From: Zychaea mexicana
Lineage: Eukaryota; Mucoromycota; Mucoromycetes; Mucorales; Lichtheimiaceae
Length of the DNA stretch: 64,000 bases
NCBI RefSeq assembly: GCF_025766255.1
Contig: NW_026516714.1
Span: 238,345-302,344, forward strand
Direction: 5' to 3'
The translations under genes and the position numbers were made by a program. Shown one piece after another: positions 24,589 to 34,869 of this stretch. The number at the start of each line of letters is the position of its first letter. Positions within the stretch are counted from its first letter, which is position 1. The notes below the pieces were generated by a model that had not been told where the DNA came from, did not search any database, and worked only from the letters and a program-made list of their open reading frames with translations.

Positions 24589-24600
24589 AAACTATTTCTT
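24136..24600. terminator. Convergent 3' region of SNX3 and HAUS4-like gene
   Basis: No gene is seen between the two facing stop codons (465 bp). The stretch holds a (TAC)n/(ACT)n run near 24364-24388 and a (CA)n run near 24557-24582. Open frames here consist of these repeats. Confidence 0.4.
24557..24582. repeat. (CA)n microsatellite
   Basis: A CA dinucleotide run lies just beyond the stop codon of the minus-strand HAUS4-like gene. Confidence 0.9.
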
Positions 24601-26171
24601 TCAATTGTTTTTTATTCGGTGAATGTCATCTTCAGTAGCCTTGATTTCTTCTAACAACTTGAAGTATGCATCTGCCAACGTCTCGAATTCGGGCCCCATC
24701 TCTTGATACGCTTTCAACTTTTTCTCGGCAAATGAAAGTTGGGTCCGTGCATCCAAGTACCGATTCTCTAGGATTGTCCTAATCGTGGTATAAACAAAAA
24801 GGATGAGTTTTTATCTCCAAACCCCACCGTATTTTAAAATATCAAAAAGTGAAGTTTTTACCGTAATGATTGCAGTGCGGCTACAAGTTCTGTGTCATAG
24901 GTTGCTAGTAACGTAGATACATGTAAAATTCTGGGGCAAAAAAAAAAAAAAAGTCGTCAGAACAATCCATTCATGCAAGGTCGTTCGTTTTTCTCATTAT
25001 TAACACAGAAAAAGAAAACAACTACTACTACTAACTTGATACGTAATAAGAGGGTGTCAGTCAAGGCACAGTAATACGCATCAAACGATGCATTCCTTGT
25101 CTGCTCATAATCACACTTGAATTCTCGGATGATCGACCACACCGTGTCCAGCACCTCTAAAGTAATCTTTATGTCATAGATATATATGAAAAAGATATAT
25201 TCAGCGATATCACACACAAAATAATAATCAGTGCACAAAATCATTTTTTTGTTTGTGTACCTTTACGAACCGCGTCACTAGCTTATTGAGTGATGCCCGT
25301 TTTGCGGGTAACTGAATGCGCATGCGCGTTAATTCTTGCTGTTTCACTTGGATCATGTGTACTACTTGATCAATATCGTCATCGTCACGGTCGTCGTCAG
25401 TGCCTATAGCACCACGACGATGAATGCTGTTGCTGTCGTCGTTGGGTTCTTGGTATATGGATGCGAGTTGATGGATTTCTTTATATTTTTCTTGTAATGC
25501 GAGGTCTACTTGATTGCTTAATTTTGATTTGATTTGCTAATAAAAATCCGTTATTTTGATGTTGGAATAATTTTAAATCAACTTATCTTCATACGTTACC
25601 ATGGGAGGTACTTTAAGACCATCTTCTGTTAATCCAAATACTTGTTCTGCGTATCGTCGATGTGGTGGCTGTTGTTGTTGTTGTTGTTGTTCTTTGCATG
25701 ATAATGAGGGTTGATAAAGTATACTTTCGATATATTGTTTTTCCTAAATGACAATAAAGTTTTAGAGGGCCTTTTTTTTTTTTTTTTGGAAAATGGAAGG
25801 GGGGGGGAGGGAGGGTTTCTGTTGGTGTGTGTTTTTATAGAACGAACCTGATCACTAAGTATTTTCGATCGATCCGGATCGCTGACCAACGATTGAATTT
25901 CGGATAGTAAGAGTCGTGTTTCGAAGAAAGGTTGAATGTATGTTCGTCGAAACTAATAGTTTTATTTATACAAAGAATTAGAAAAAAAAAACAGCAGCAA
26001 CAACTCTCAATGCGCATAGATACAGAGAGAGACAATGAAATATAAAGTCGCGTATCAATATTATAGAGAGTGTACCTCTTCCATTTTACGTGTAATGTCC
26101 CGAGGTACAAAGTTGTGTGAAAAGTGATCTCGTTGAATCCGATCGACGATTGCAGTGTCATTGTAGTCCAT
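24601..26171 (-). CDS. Coiled-coil protein resembling augmin subunit HAUS4
   Basis: A seven-exon minus-strand gene of roughly 330 residues, starting MDYNDTAIVDRIQRDHF at 26171 and ending HRIKNN at 24601; all splice sites are canonical and in phase. The protein is mostly alpha-helical and coiled-coil. Its order of motifs resembles HAUS4 of animals: FFETRLLLSEIQSLV, then VFGLTEDGLKVPPM, long middle helices (KQQELTRMRIQLPAKR), a segment rich in hydrophobics (ALTDTLLLRIKILHVSTLL), and the end KLKAYQEMGPEFETLADAY, comparable with the family's LNSYEVLGEEFDRLVKEY. HAUS4 is one of eight augmin subunits that recruit gamma-tubulin to spindle microtubules for branching nucleation. A poly-Gln run and an Asp-rich loop interrupt the middle. 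The assignment rests on remembered family patterns, so another coiled-coil protein remains possible. Confidence 0.6.
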
Positions 26172-27904
26172 GGTGTATTATATATACTTTATGTATTTGT
26201 GTTAGGAGAAGAAGGGAGAGATTGTGTGTGTGTGTGTGTGTGTGTGTGGTGGTGGGGGGTGTGGAGTTTAAGAAATGGCAGCCTTCCTTTTCTTTGTGTA
26301 GCCCTCTCTCTCTCTTTTTAAAAAAGTCACAGAATTATGCAAAAGTACAAAAATCTACAACAAGCCGAAGAATCTCTCTGCTATCATGGTGTGCGTATGT
26401 CATCGTTTTTTCCTTAAATGTATGGTCTTCCGAGAAAGACGAAGATCATTTTTGCGAAAAGGGGGGGGGGAAGAGGTCTAGGTTCTTTCTTTTTCTGTTC
26501 TTCCTTTTGCTCTGCCGCCCAAAATATGCAAGTGCGGACGCAGAGCTGCATCACTATGACATGTAAACCAATTCTTCTTTGGCCTTTGTCACTCTTTGGT
26601 AGGAGCTCCCTGATCCAATCAGATTTAACCAATGCTGCTCAATGACATCGGTGTTGTCTTTTTTTGGTACATATTTGCTTCTACACGTGATTCATCAATG
26701 ACTTTGCAATCTCATAAAGTTTATGGGCGGGCGGCATGTAGAAAAAGAAAGGGGGGGGGGAGAGTGTAACGATGAATATTCTATGCCATTGAGTTGGGAT
26801 CGGCCTTACAGTTTTACCGGGAGCACAGGGAATCCACAACAGAAATTAAAGAGATTAGTGACAACAGCAACAACCTGTTGCTATGGATGTGAAGACAACA
26901 ATAACGATAACCCCTTCCCCTCTTCAATAGAACTTGGAGGAAATATGTTAACTTATTTAGCTGGGGGAGATGAAGAAAATGATTACGCTTTTACTGCTAG
27001 CTAGACTATACGAAATAAATGTTCTAAAATGTTCCAGATCCAAATTATCACCAGTACGCAGCAAATTACACGCATGCTCGTCGCCATCTTTTTGTAGATT
27101 GATGATTCCCAGGTACCGTTAAATAGAATTAGAACGGGCTGCTGTTCGACGCTCTCCTTTGAGCTCAGCGTCTTCATGATGAGTAAAACTGTTGGTGTCT
27201 TGTTGTAAACATTCAACCAAACACTTCCGAGGCGTCTCCAAGTTCACAAGAGGACATAGTGCGACGTATCCTGCTGCGGTATCATTGTGGATGAGTTTTA
27301 ATAAAAAAACGAGAAAGAGATGCGTCGTAAGGTGTCGCTTTTATATATCAAAAGCCATTTGTAAATATTTACGGAATACGTAGTTCTTTCCGTACATCAT
27401 TTCCAAGTCTCTGATAAGTGACAACAAAGGAGGGGGGGGAAGGGTTGAGGTTGCACACAAGACAAGTTACAACGTAAACAACTCTCTAACTTTTCTTCCC
27501 CACGCAGACACTTTTTGCTCCTAGTGCACATCTAGTATGTAGTGCAAAAGCAGCAACAATTAGTTATCCGTTAAGGTAAACGTAAAGAATGTATTGCACA
27601 GACCTTGGACGTATATAAAACAATATGAAAATTCACAGTGGATTCCCTGTTCATCGTATCTAGATTAACGGTGTGTACCAACATCATTGACCGAAATAAG
27701 GGGCTCCTGCATAGTGCTCATGTATGTGGCAAAAGTTATAGTCACGTTACTTGCAGTTATCGAACACACAGTATAATGAGTGACCTACACGCGAAACCCG
27801 CTTTTCATGTACTCTTTCCTAATATCCATCGAATCTTCTGTTTACTACTACAATTGTTGCTGCTATACTAAAATAGCATAATTACCAAAAAAAAAAAACA
27901 AAAA
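26172..27904. other. Intergenic; one possible short ORF at 26723-27004
   Basis: The region between the HAUS4-like start and the F-box gene start holds both promoters. It contains a (GT)n run (26224-26248), a G run near 26461 and another near 26750. A 93-codon plus-strand frame at 26723-27004 has mixed composition and no known motif; it could be a small gene but support is weak. The frames around 27000-27380 show nothing I can name. Confidence 0.35.
26224..26248. repeat. (GT)n microsatellite
   Basis: A GT dinucleotide run lies upstream of the minus-strand HAUS4-like gene. Confidence 0.9.
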
Positions 27905-30521
27905 ATGTCAGCAAAGCACCACAGAAACTTGCCTACGACATTCCTAACGCAACTACCTTTTGACATTCTCAACAAGATTTTTTCTCAACTCAAACAGCGC
28001 GATTGTATTGCCTGCGTCGGTGTCTGTCACGAATGGTACAATCACGTACCACAGTACATTACCCACATTTGGGAGTCCGTAACACTGTCCCAACGCCATC
28101 TTGATGCCGTATTGGACGCTAGTCACTCAAAAAGCACAATGTGTTGTCTCAAACGATGTCTTGGAAGTCATGTCAAACACGTTGAACTGGTTGGGTTTGA
28201 GTATGAGCTCGACTTGTATTGGATGATGCAGAACTTGATTGATTGGAGCTGTGATCAAATTCAAACGTTAGGTAAAAAAAAAAACTCGCATAATTTTTTA
28301 TATGCCAAAGACCCATCTGACACTGGGTACCCTTTCTTCAAAAGCTCTCAACAATTGTGTCACAAAGGACCAAGTTGCCTTTATTCAACAGCTACACCAG
28401 CTGGCGTCGAATGATAATAATGACACACGTCTCACGCATTTGTCGTTAAAGAACCATCGATCCAACGTGGCGTTTTTCAATGTACTGTCCGCATGTCCAG
28501 CTCTTACCCATTTTACATACAAACCCGCCGATTCCGCAGTTCTGGTCGCTGCCATACACAATCAAGAGCCCCATGTTGACGAAACACTCATTATGATGAG
28601 TGATAACAGCAGTACTCGTAGTGGCAGTGGTAGCGAAGCTGTGTGTGAGCAACAACCGCGATCTTCAACAAAAGTAACAGCACCAAGGTCTGCCACATTT
28701 GACCACCTCATTTACTTGCATATAGACGTTTTGCTGAATGCACCGCTACGTCTTGAACCAATCCTGGAGAAATGCCCAAATCTTCGATGTTTCATTGGTG
28801 CATCTAAACGGATGGCTAGTCTATACGAGCACCACATGACGAATTTTGACACATCTGTACACCTAAGCGATCTCTTATGGTATTGCCCAAAGATAGTGTC
28901 GTACGTGGGGAACTGCACCTACAATGATGATGACTCGGATCCCAGCATCATCATGCTTCTACAACAAGAAAACCACCCACATACCATCACCAGCCTCGAA
29001 CAGAACAGCGGTGGCTCGGATATCAAAGACGAAGAGAAAGAGGAAGCAGGTTTTCAAAATCTGTGTATATCTGATTTTCCATACTACGATTATACCATTC
29101 AACATTTACGTAGCAGAAACCAACAACGCATTATTCAATATTTGCATCTCACCCAGTACAGGACCGACACCGACAGCAATAACAACAACAGCGTCAGACA
29201 AAGTCCTATTACCAACTGGTCATCTCTTTTTCGATCCTTGCAAACAATGCCTCAGCTGCACACGTTCATATGTGATCACATCAGATTCGATACTCATTCG
29301 TTTATTACCCTGCTCAACGCCTGCCCCACGATCCAAAACTTACATATTCACAGGCTCCTACATAGATTGAATCAACGTACTCTCTTCCAAGCGTCATCAT
29401 CCGCAAGATCATCATCCGTCCAATTGCAGACACTGCCCTCTCTCCGAAAACTCTGTCTCAAGCGCGTTTCATTTGTAAAAACACGTCTACATTACGACGA
29501 TCCCGAAAAAATTTCATTGGCACCACTACTCGCTCGCATGCCTCGGTTAGAAACCCTCATCATGAGTAACAGAACGATCATGACACTTTCTGGTGGTAGC
29601 GACCATCCAGGGTACTTTGAGCCTTTGCGAAACCTAAAATACCTTGAGATCAGCCTTTCACAATGGCCGAGTTTGAACACACCACCCATCATAACGTCAG
29701 GTCTATTTCACTATCTTTCACATCACCAACAACAACAGTCCAATTCACCTTCGCAATCGTTGTCGTCAAACAACAACAACGCATTGAGCACGATAAAGTT
29801 AGATCGAATCAACTTTACCACCGAGCTACTCATGGCAATAGCACACGTCCCCACGCTTAAAGATCTCTTTCTCGCGGGTTGTTACCCATTCGGTTACAAC
29901 GATGATATTGACAGCAATGGTCATGGCAGCAGCAGCAGCAGTAGCGATCGTGTGGTCCGGACCTTTTTAAGTACTCTGGGTGCTACAGCAAAAGCACTCC
30001 AAAGACTCAGGTTCGGTCCAATCACATATTTGTCCCATGATACGCTTGCCACATTGAACGGTGAAAGCTTTCCATGCTTACAAAAAATGACGTTTTTGCC
30101 CTGGACAAAAGTGTCTGTTCCTCCTACGTTGGTCCCTAACATTAGCCCAGAAAAACCATGGATACTGCCGACAAGAGTTAGCAAGCATGGCCTTATCACG
30201 CTATTACAGAATAGCAGTAGCAAGACTTTTCAAATGGTCATGTTTGCTGCCGCAACTTTAGTCTTGGACGACGATGACGACGAAAAAGATGGACAAGCAA
30301 CATCATCATCGTCTTCTTCAAGGTCTTTTTCGGGTCAACACGTCAAAAGAAAATTGTATATCAATCCAAAAACACTTTTACATAAACGAAAACACTTGCA
30401 TTTTCGTTTTTCCGTATTCTGTTATGATGTTCGAAAATTTGCTAAATTCTTCATTAATGGTAACTACGATGGCGATTTTTCAGAGATGGAATCCATCATT
30501 ATCAAACGACGCCGGCTGTAG
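27905..30521 (+). CDS. F-box / leucine-rich-repeat protein
   Basis: A two-exon gene of about 847 residues: 27905-28271 and 28345-30521. The 73-bp intron uses donor TTAG/GTAAAA and acceptor TTCAAAAG/CTCTC, which restores the frame as DQIQTLALNNCV. The F-box is near residues 14-55 (FLTQLPFDILNKIFSQLKQ, then CIACVGVCHEWYNHV), followed by irregular LRR-type repeats such as LEPILEKCPNLRCFIG, LLNACPTIQNLHIHRLLH and MPRLETLIMSN. Low-complexity Ser/Asn/Gln and Asp/Glu tracts separate the repeats, and the C-terminus is basic. It would bind Skp1 through the F-box and choose substrates for SCF ubiquitination; the substrate is unknown. It is the intact relative of the decayed LRR genes in this window. 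Confidence 0.88.
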
Positions 30522-31700
30522 TGGTCGTAGGAGTAAAATAGACGATATTCGAGCAATAAAATAAAATTTTGGGAAAACGCTTTTAAAAGCGCATTGACCT
30601 ACCTAGTACCTTGGCTGCAAATGTGTCGAACTGCCTCCACCTGAGAACATATCCGGCGCTCCAAAGGCAGCTCAATCTCAGGCGATCTCCCAAACAGATG
30701 GGCACATCCATTTAGGCTTTGATAGAAAGCCATTTGAAACGTGTTTTAAAACGATTCTACTAATGATTATATGTATTATAATAACCGGGATTATAGGCAA
30801 CTAGATCTGGCCTGTAGAGTGCATGTCGTGCAGATCCTATGAGAAACTACAGTTTAAGCATACAAAGCTCGATCAACTTGTTCCAAGTCCAAAAGAGTTC
30901 CTGCTGTTGCAAGAAACTTTCTGATGTGCCCAGTACTGATATTGCTACGCTACGGGTTTCACAACACTTTGACATTGTATCAAACGGTCTGTGCATTATG
31001 CTTGCGTCAACCAGTTGCCCAGATATTATGTTTAGAATTGATCGAGTCATTGCAAAGTAAAAGTAATTACGAATCTAATGTGAGCCATTTGACATTGTCA
31101 GCATTGTATAAGAACAAGGACACAGCACGCCAAAACATGAGTTCTTTCCTAACTGTCAAATGAAGCGGCGAAGACGATTGAACACAGTCAGAAAGAAAAT
31201 GGATATTGCAAGGTGAAGCGACACGCAAATATCTTCACAAGGAAAGAAATTGTAAATGAGTTTAAGCAGGACATAAAGTAAAAGAGCAGGTTTTTATTCA
31301 TTGTAATATTAGAGTAAAGAAACATTTTATAAAAGACAAAAGTTATCGTTATGAATATCAATAGTCGAAGGGTACAAATTTTATTAAAAGAACACAATCA
31401 GTGGACAATAAAGACAAATAATAAGAACGCGATTTTACAAAGTGACCTCAACAAGCAGTCCGCACAACCCGTAGGCTATACAAAAAGCATGAAGAAAGCA
31501 AGAAGAAACAGAAGAAGTATGTAAAAGGGGGAGGAAAAGAAAGCCACCAATGCCTCGGCCTGGGAGTCCCAGTCTCCCAATCATTTGGCTGGGTCAATCA
31601 ACCACAAACCCAGCCATCATGGTACAAACGAGTGGGAACCATGACGTACGCTACGTTTCGAGAGTCAAGTGCAAGCAATCGGTTGTGGATTGCCTGTGAG
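30522..31700. other. Gene-poor; weak open fragments only
   Basis: A 14-bp perfect palindrome (CGCTTTTAAAAGCG, 30578-30591) lies 57 bp after the F-box stop. An open frame without ATG at about 30607-30804 ends in a hydrophobic stretch (TILLMIICIIITGIIGN). Another open frame at 30924-31163 has no motif I know. These could be remnants of a lost gene. The rest is A/T-rich and shows nothing. Confidence 0.3.
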
Positions 31701-31910
31701 TGGGGAAGAAGGAAGGGAAGGACGGAAGGAAGATGGAAGGGTAGACGGAAGGGAAGGAAGGGAGGGAAGGACGGAAGGAAGATGGAAGGGTAGACGGAAG
31801 GGAAGAGGAAAGGGAAGAGGAAAGGGAAGGGGTGGGGGAAGAGGAAAGGGAAGAGGAAAGGGAAGAGGAAAGGGAAGAGGAAAGGGAAGGGGTGGGGGTA
31901 GGGGAAAGAA
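31701..31910. repeat. Polypurine minisatellite (GGAAGAGGAAAG-type)
   Basis: The first half consists of about two copies of a unit of some 45 bp containing GGACGGAAGGAAGATGGAAG and GGTAGACGG. The second half is a tandem array of the 12-mer GGAAGAGGAAAG with GGGGTGGGGG interruptions. The whole 210 bp is almost pure purine on the plus strand. Six-frame translations of it (GKGRGKG, or LFPFLFP on the other strand) are repeat artefacts rather than proteins. Confidence 0.9.
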
Positions 31911-32026
31911 TTGACTCTCGAAACACCCAAAAAAAAAAAAATTTTGCTGCTGTTGTCGAATGCTGGAGGAGCTGCTTACTGGATACTCGGATGCTGGGGG
32001 CCGAGTACTGAAGCTGGGAGCTGATT

Positions 32027-32200
32027 GCCGAGAGTCGAATGCCGAGAGTCGAATGCCGAGAGTCGATTGCCGAGAGTCGAATGCCAGAGAGACGCATGCC
32101 AGAGAGTTGATTGCCGAGCGTCGATTGCTGAGAGTCGCACGCCAGAGAGTTGATTGCCGAGAGACGAATGCCAGACAGTCGAGTCCTAGGAGTCGAACGC
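32027..32200. repeat. 15-bp minisatellite (GCCGAGAGTCGAATG unit)
   Basis: About eleven or twelve units of roughly 15 bp follow each other, with consensus GCCGAGAGTCGAATG and variants such as GCCAGAGAGTTGATT. The first units are nearly identical and later ones diverge, as expected of an ageing tandem array. Confidence 0.9.
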
Positions 32201-32240
32201 GATCTACAGTGGCACCTGGCTCCTCATTGCGACCCCCACC

Positions 32241-32339
32241 ATGGCAGACCAGACCAGACCAGCAGACAAGGCATCCAACCGAAAGGACACTACCATATTT
32301 CTATGGCGAGAAACCGAAAAGGATTTCTCCGTCCTCTGA
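32241..32339 (+). other. Short ORF between two minisatellites
   Basis: An ATG-initiated frame of 32 codons begins MADQTRPADKASNRKD and includes TTIFLWRETEKDF before a stop. It lies in the only non-repetitive stretch between two tandem arrays. The mixed composition hints at a former coding sequence, perhaps the start of a retrotransposon ORF, but I cannot support a family. Confidence 0.2.
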
Positions 32340-32467
32340 TCTCGCCTGAAGATCGGTTGTGGCCAACACCGTTGAACGCCAGACTGGACAGCCCAAAGCA
32401 GGGACCGGTTGTAGGCAGCCAGGGACCACGGGAAAAAGGCTGAGACCAGGACCGACAGAGGCAAGAC

Positions 32468-32605
32468 CAGGACCAAGGGAAGAGCCAGGACCAAGGGAAG
32501 AGCCAGAGCCAGGGGAAGACCAGAACCAAGGGAAGAGCCAGAGCCAGGGGAAGAGCCAGAACCAAGGGAAGAACCAGAGCCAAGGGAAGAGCCAAGAGAA
32601 GACCA
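32468..32605. repeat. 18-bp minisatellite (GACCAAGGGAAGAGCCAG unit)
   Basis: Seven to eight units of about 18 bp with consensus GACCAAGGGAAGAGCCAG and an alternating GAGCCAGGGGAAGA variant, giving a partial 36-bp higher-order period. It is purine-rich and open in several frames, which is a repeat effect. Confidence 0.9.
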
Positions 32606-32726
32606 GGAGGAGGCATGGGAGTGAAGGAAAAAGAAAAATGAAGGAAAGAAAGAGTGAAGAGAAAAAACGAAATGGCCTGAAAAATGTGGGCGTATTTATG
32701 CTTTTTGGATTGACCCCGCCGCTTAG

Positions 32727-32797
32727 AAAAAACACGTCACGTGACTTGTGATTCGTCATTCAAAAACACGTCACGTGACTTGTAATTCGGCATTCAA
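32727..32797. repeat. Tandem duplication carrying CACGTCACGTGACTTG
   Basis: Two adjacent units of about 35 bp share AACACGTCACGTGACTTGT followed by ATTCG(T/G)CATTCA. Each contains the palindrome GTCACGTGAC, a CACGTG E-box of the kind bound by bHLH factors. It lies in a gene-poor region, so a regulatory role is uncertain. Confidence 0.85.
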
Positions 32798-33335
32798 TCA
32801 GCAGGTGGGAAAGTAAAATGGCAGGGAAGATACCATGTGAAGTAGAAGTGTTGAAGAGACACGGTCAAGCGGTCAAGAAGAAGGCGTATGTGGTCTGCGT
32901 GTTTTGATAGTCCTACGAAATATGTTTCACCGGTATCATGCAGGGCGTGCCCCGACGGTGTCGCCGCCTGTTTTTGAATAGGAAGATACGTGCACCCGTC
33001 GGGCCACAAGGCGCACAGACACGGTTTACAGTGTTTCAGCAACAAGATCCCAGAGAAAAAGTAAATGGCAGGTGCCGGGAATGATTGACATTGTAGAAAA
33101 TAAAAATTACTGATATTGTAACAAGAAGCTCACATAAATAGAAGCCATATACACAAAGAAATAATGGCGCAGAAGTTGACGACCGTGCAGTACACGTGCT
33201 CCAAAGCAAAGTGTATACCAAGGACAAGTGGTGAAGCTCGGTAACGGTAGAATGAGGATGACGTCGAGTGTCTTTGAAGCCCTTCTCTTTGCTAACAGCC
33301 TTTAACAAATAAACCTGGGTGAGTGCTGGCTGCCT
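32798..33335. other. No gene seen
   Basis: The region between the CACGTG duplication and the next tandem repeat contains no recognisable coding motif on either strand. Confidence 0.4.
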
Positions 33336-33420
33336 CCCATAGAGCGTTCGCCATCTCTCCCATAGAGCGTTTGCCATCTCTCCATAGAGCGTTTGCCATC
33401 TCTCCCAGAGAGCTTCTACC
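33336..33420. repeat. 22-23 bp tandem repeat (CATAGAGCGTTTGCCATCTCTCC unit)
   Basis: Three full and one degenerate copy of a 22-23 bp unit, CATAGAGCGTT(T/C)GCCATCTCTCC, lie just before the third copy of the dispersed repeat. Confidence 0.9.
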
Positions 33421-33454
33421 ACCTCTGGCCAAAGAGCGTTCCACAGGTCCAGGC

Positions 33455-34325
33455 TAACAATGCGGGGAATAATGACAGATCTTCCGTATCGTAGCCGACA
33501 GTAACACGATCACAACGCGCTTTATCACACTTTGGTACGCGCTTTTCATCTTTCTTTCTTTTTACATTTCTGTGGTCGCGCAGTTCTGCTCGCGAAAATA
33601 ATCGAAAGGAAAAATTTGTTGGGAGTCTATGCACACCAGCAACAACGGCGCTTAAGGCAAGCTGTTCTAAGCTGAGAGAACCGGTTTAATGGTATGTTTC
33701 GCTTGCCACGCCCCTTTCAACCCCTTGAATAACCGAAAACATCGTTGGCACAACTTTCACATAGAACATGAGAGTACACGTAAGACGAACTCATGTGCTC
33801 AGAAGCAAGGCTTAGATTATGCATGCTTGACTCTTGTACGAGCCGACCATCCTGCTTTTCTTTGTATTTTGTTTTTTTCCCACATATATCATACATCAAC
33901 CACACATACGCCAATCAAATCACACCACGTCTGATTGACTTTGTATCGCTACTGCTAAGGGAGGTGGTTGATAAAACGAGCAAACCAAACAACAGTATCA
34001 ACCTGAAGAAGCAGCTTCTATAGATAATAGTAGCTCTTGGATGACGCGCATACTATGCTGAAAACAGCCATGCTGCTCTATAACTTGACAATTCATTTTA
34101 AGCTGCCCACATCCATCATTGCGGGCTTGGGGAGATCGGCTATCGCTGGATGCCGTGGGTATATATATATATATATATATACTTATATAAAAGAGCGCCA
34201 CCACAGTTAATACAATGTCTCACTGGATCCCATGAAGACACTGGCTACGGCGTTCAGCACTTATTTACTCCAACCCAATGCAATACACGTTCAGTCATTT
34301 TGGTGATAAGATATTAAACAACTTG
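33455..34325 (+). repeat. Dispersed repeat, copy 3 (partial)
   Basis: Two blocks match copy 1 (8016-8640, opposite strand) in the same order: 33455-33600 and 33940-34325. Between them, 33600-33940 differs from the corresponding 100 bp of copy 1, so one of them has an insertion or replacement. The second block is very similar, including the GGGAGGTGGTTGATAAAA block (about 33959-33977), the frame LLREVVDK(M/T)SKPNNSINLKK, and the (TA)n run at 34162-34182. Similarity ends at CAACTTG (34319-34325), which corresponds to CAAGTTG at 8016 in copy 1, giving one sharp boundary. Confidence 0.75.
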
Positions 34326-34869
34326 CATAACACTATCCGCTATCATACCCGAATCCCCTCCTTTCCAGATACTTTTGCTTTTTTTCGGATTTGACTTTGC
34401 TAATATAACTTGTGGTGACAAAACATCCATTCCGAGTGCATCATTAGCCGCCCTATTTTAGGTAAATAATCGCACAAGAGATTCAAGAGATCACGGATGA
34501 CATACGTCTATGCATCATATCGCGTCAATCCATTATCATACATAAGCTGGATCATCCGAGTATAATGTTTACGTGCTTTACACAATTCGGTTGGATTGTC
34601 TCTATGCTACAGTGCTTAGCTGGTTGCCGTGGTAATTGCTGTGTATGCTTTTGTTTGATATTTAGACGAAAGTCTTATGCTGATGATGTTTCAGGCAGTG
34701 TAAAAGTGTGTTTTTTACCACAGTATATTTATATATGTGTTTGCGCTCTGTGTTCTCTTTTATAATATAAAAAACCAGCAGCCAAGGTATGATATTCCAC
34801 CTAAATGCATGCACACCATAGCCAGTAATTATTTATTATGTAGTTAATATCACAGGGCTTCACGGTATA
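34326..34869. other. No gene seen
   Basis: This is A/T-rich sequence. A 66-codon Cys-rich frame at 34565-34765 has no recognised motif and is not called. Confidence 0.35.

Noticed and set aside
27192..27383. Frame with HFRGVSKFTRG, faintly like an AP2 domain
   Set aside because: Only a handful of residues match and the expected WxAxI and following positions are missing.
31598..31930. ORF encoding PFLFPFLF repeats, and its plus-strand GKGRGKG counterpart
   Set aside because: Both are translations of the polypurine minisatellite.
32359..32751. 130-codon Gly/Gln/Lys/Ser-rich ORF
   Set aside because: Mostly the 18-bp tandem repeat read in frame; no start context or homology.
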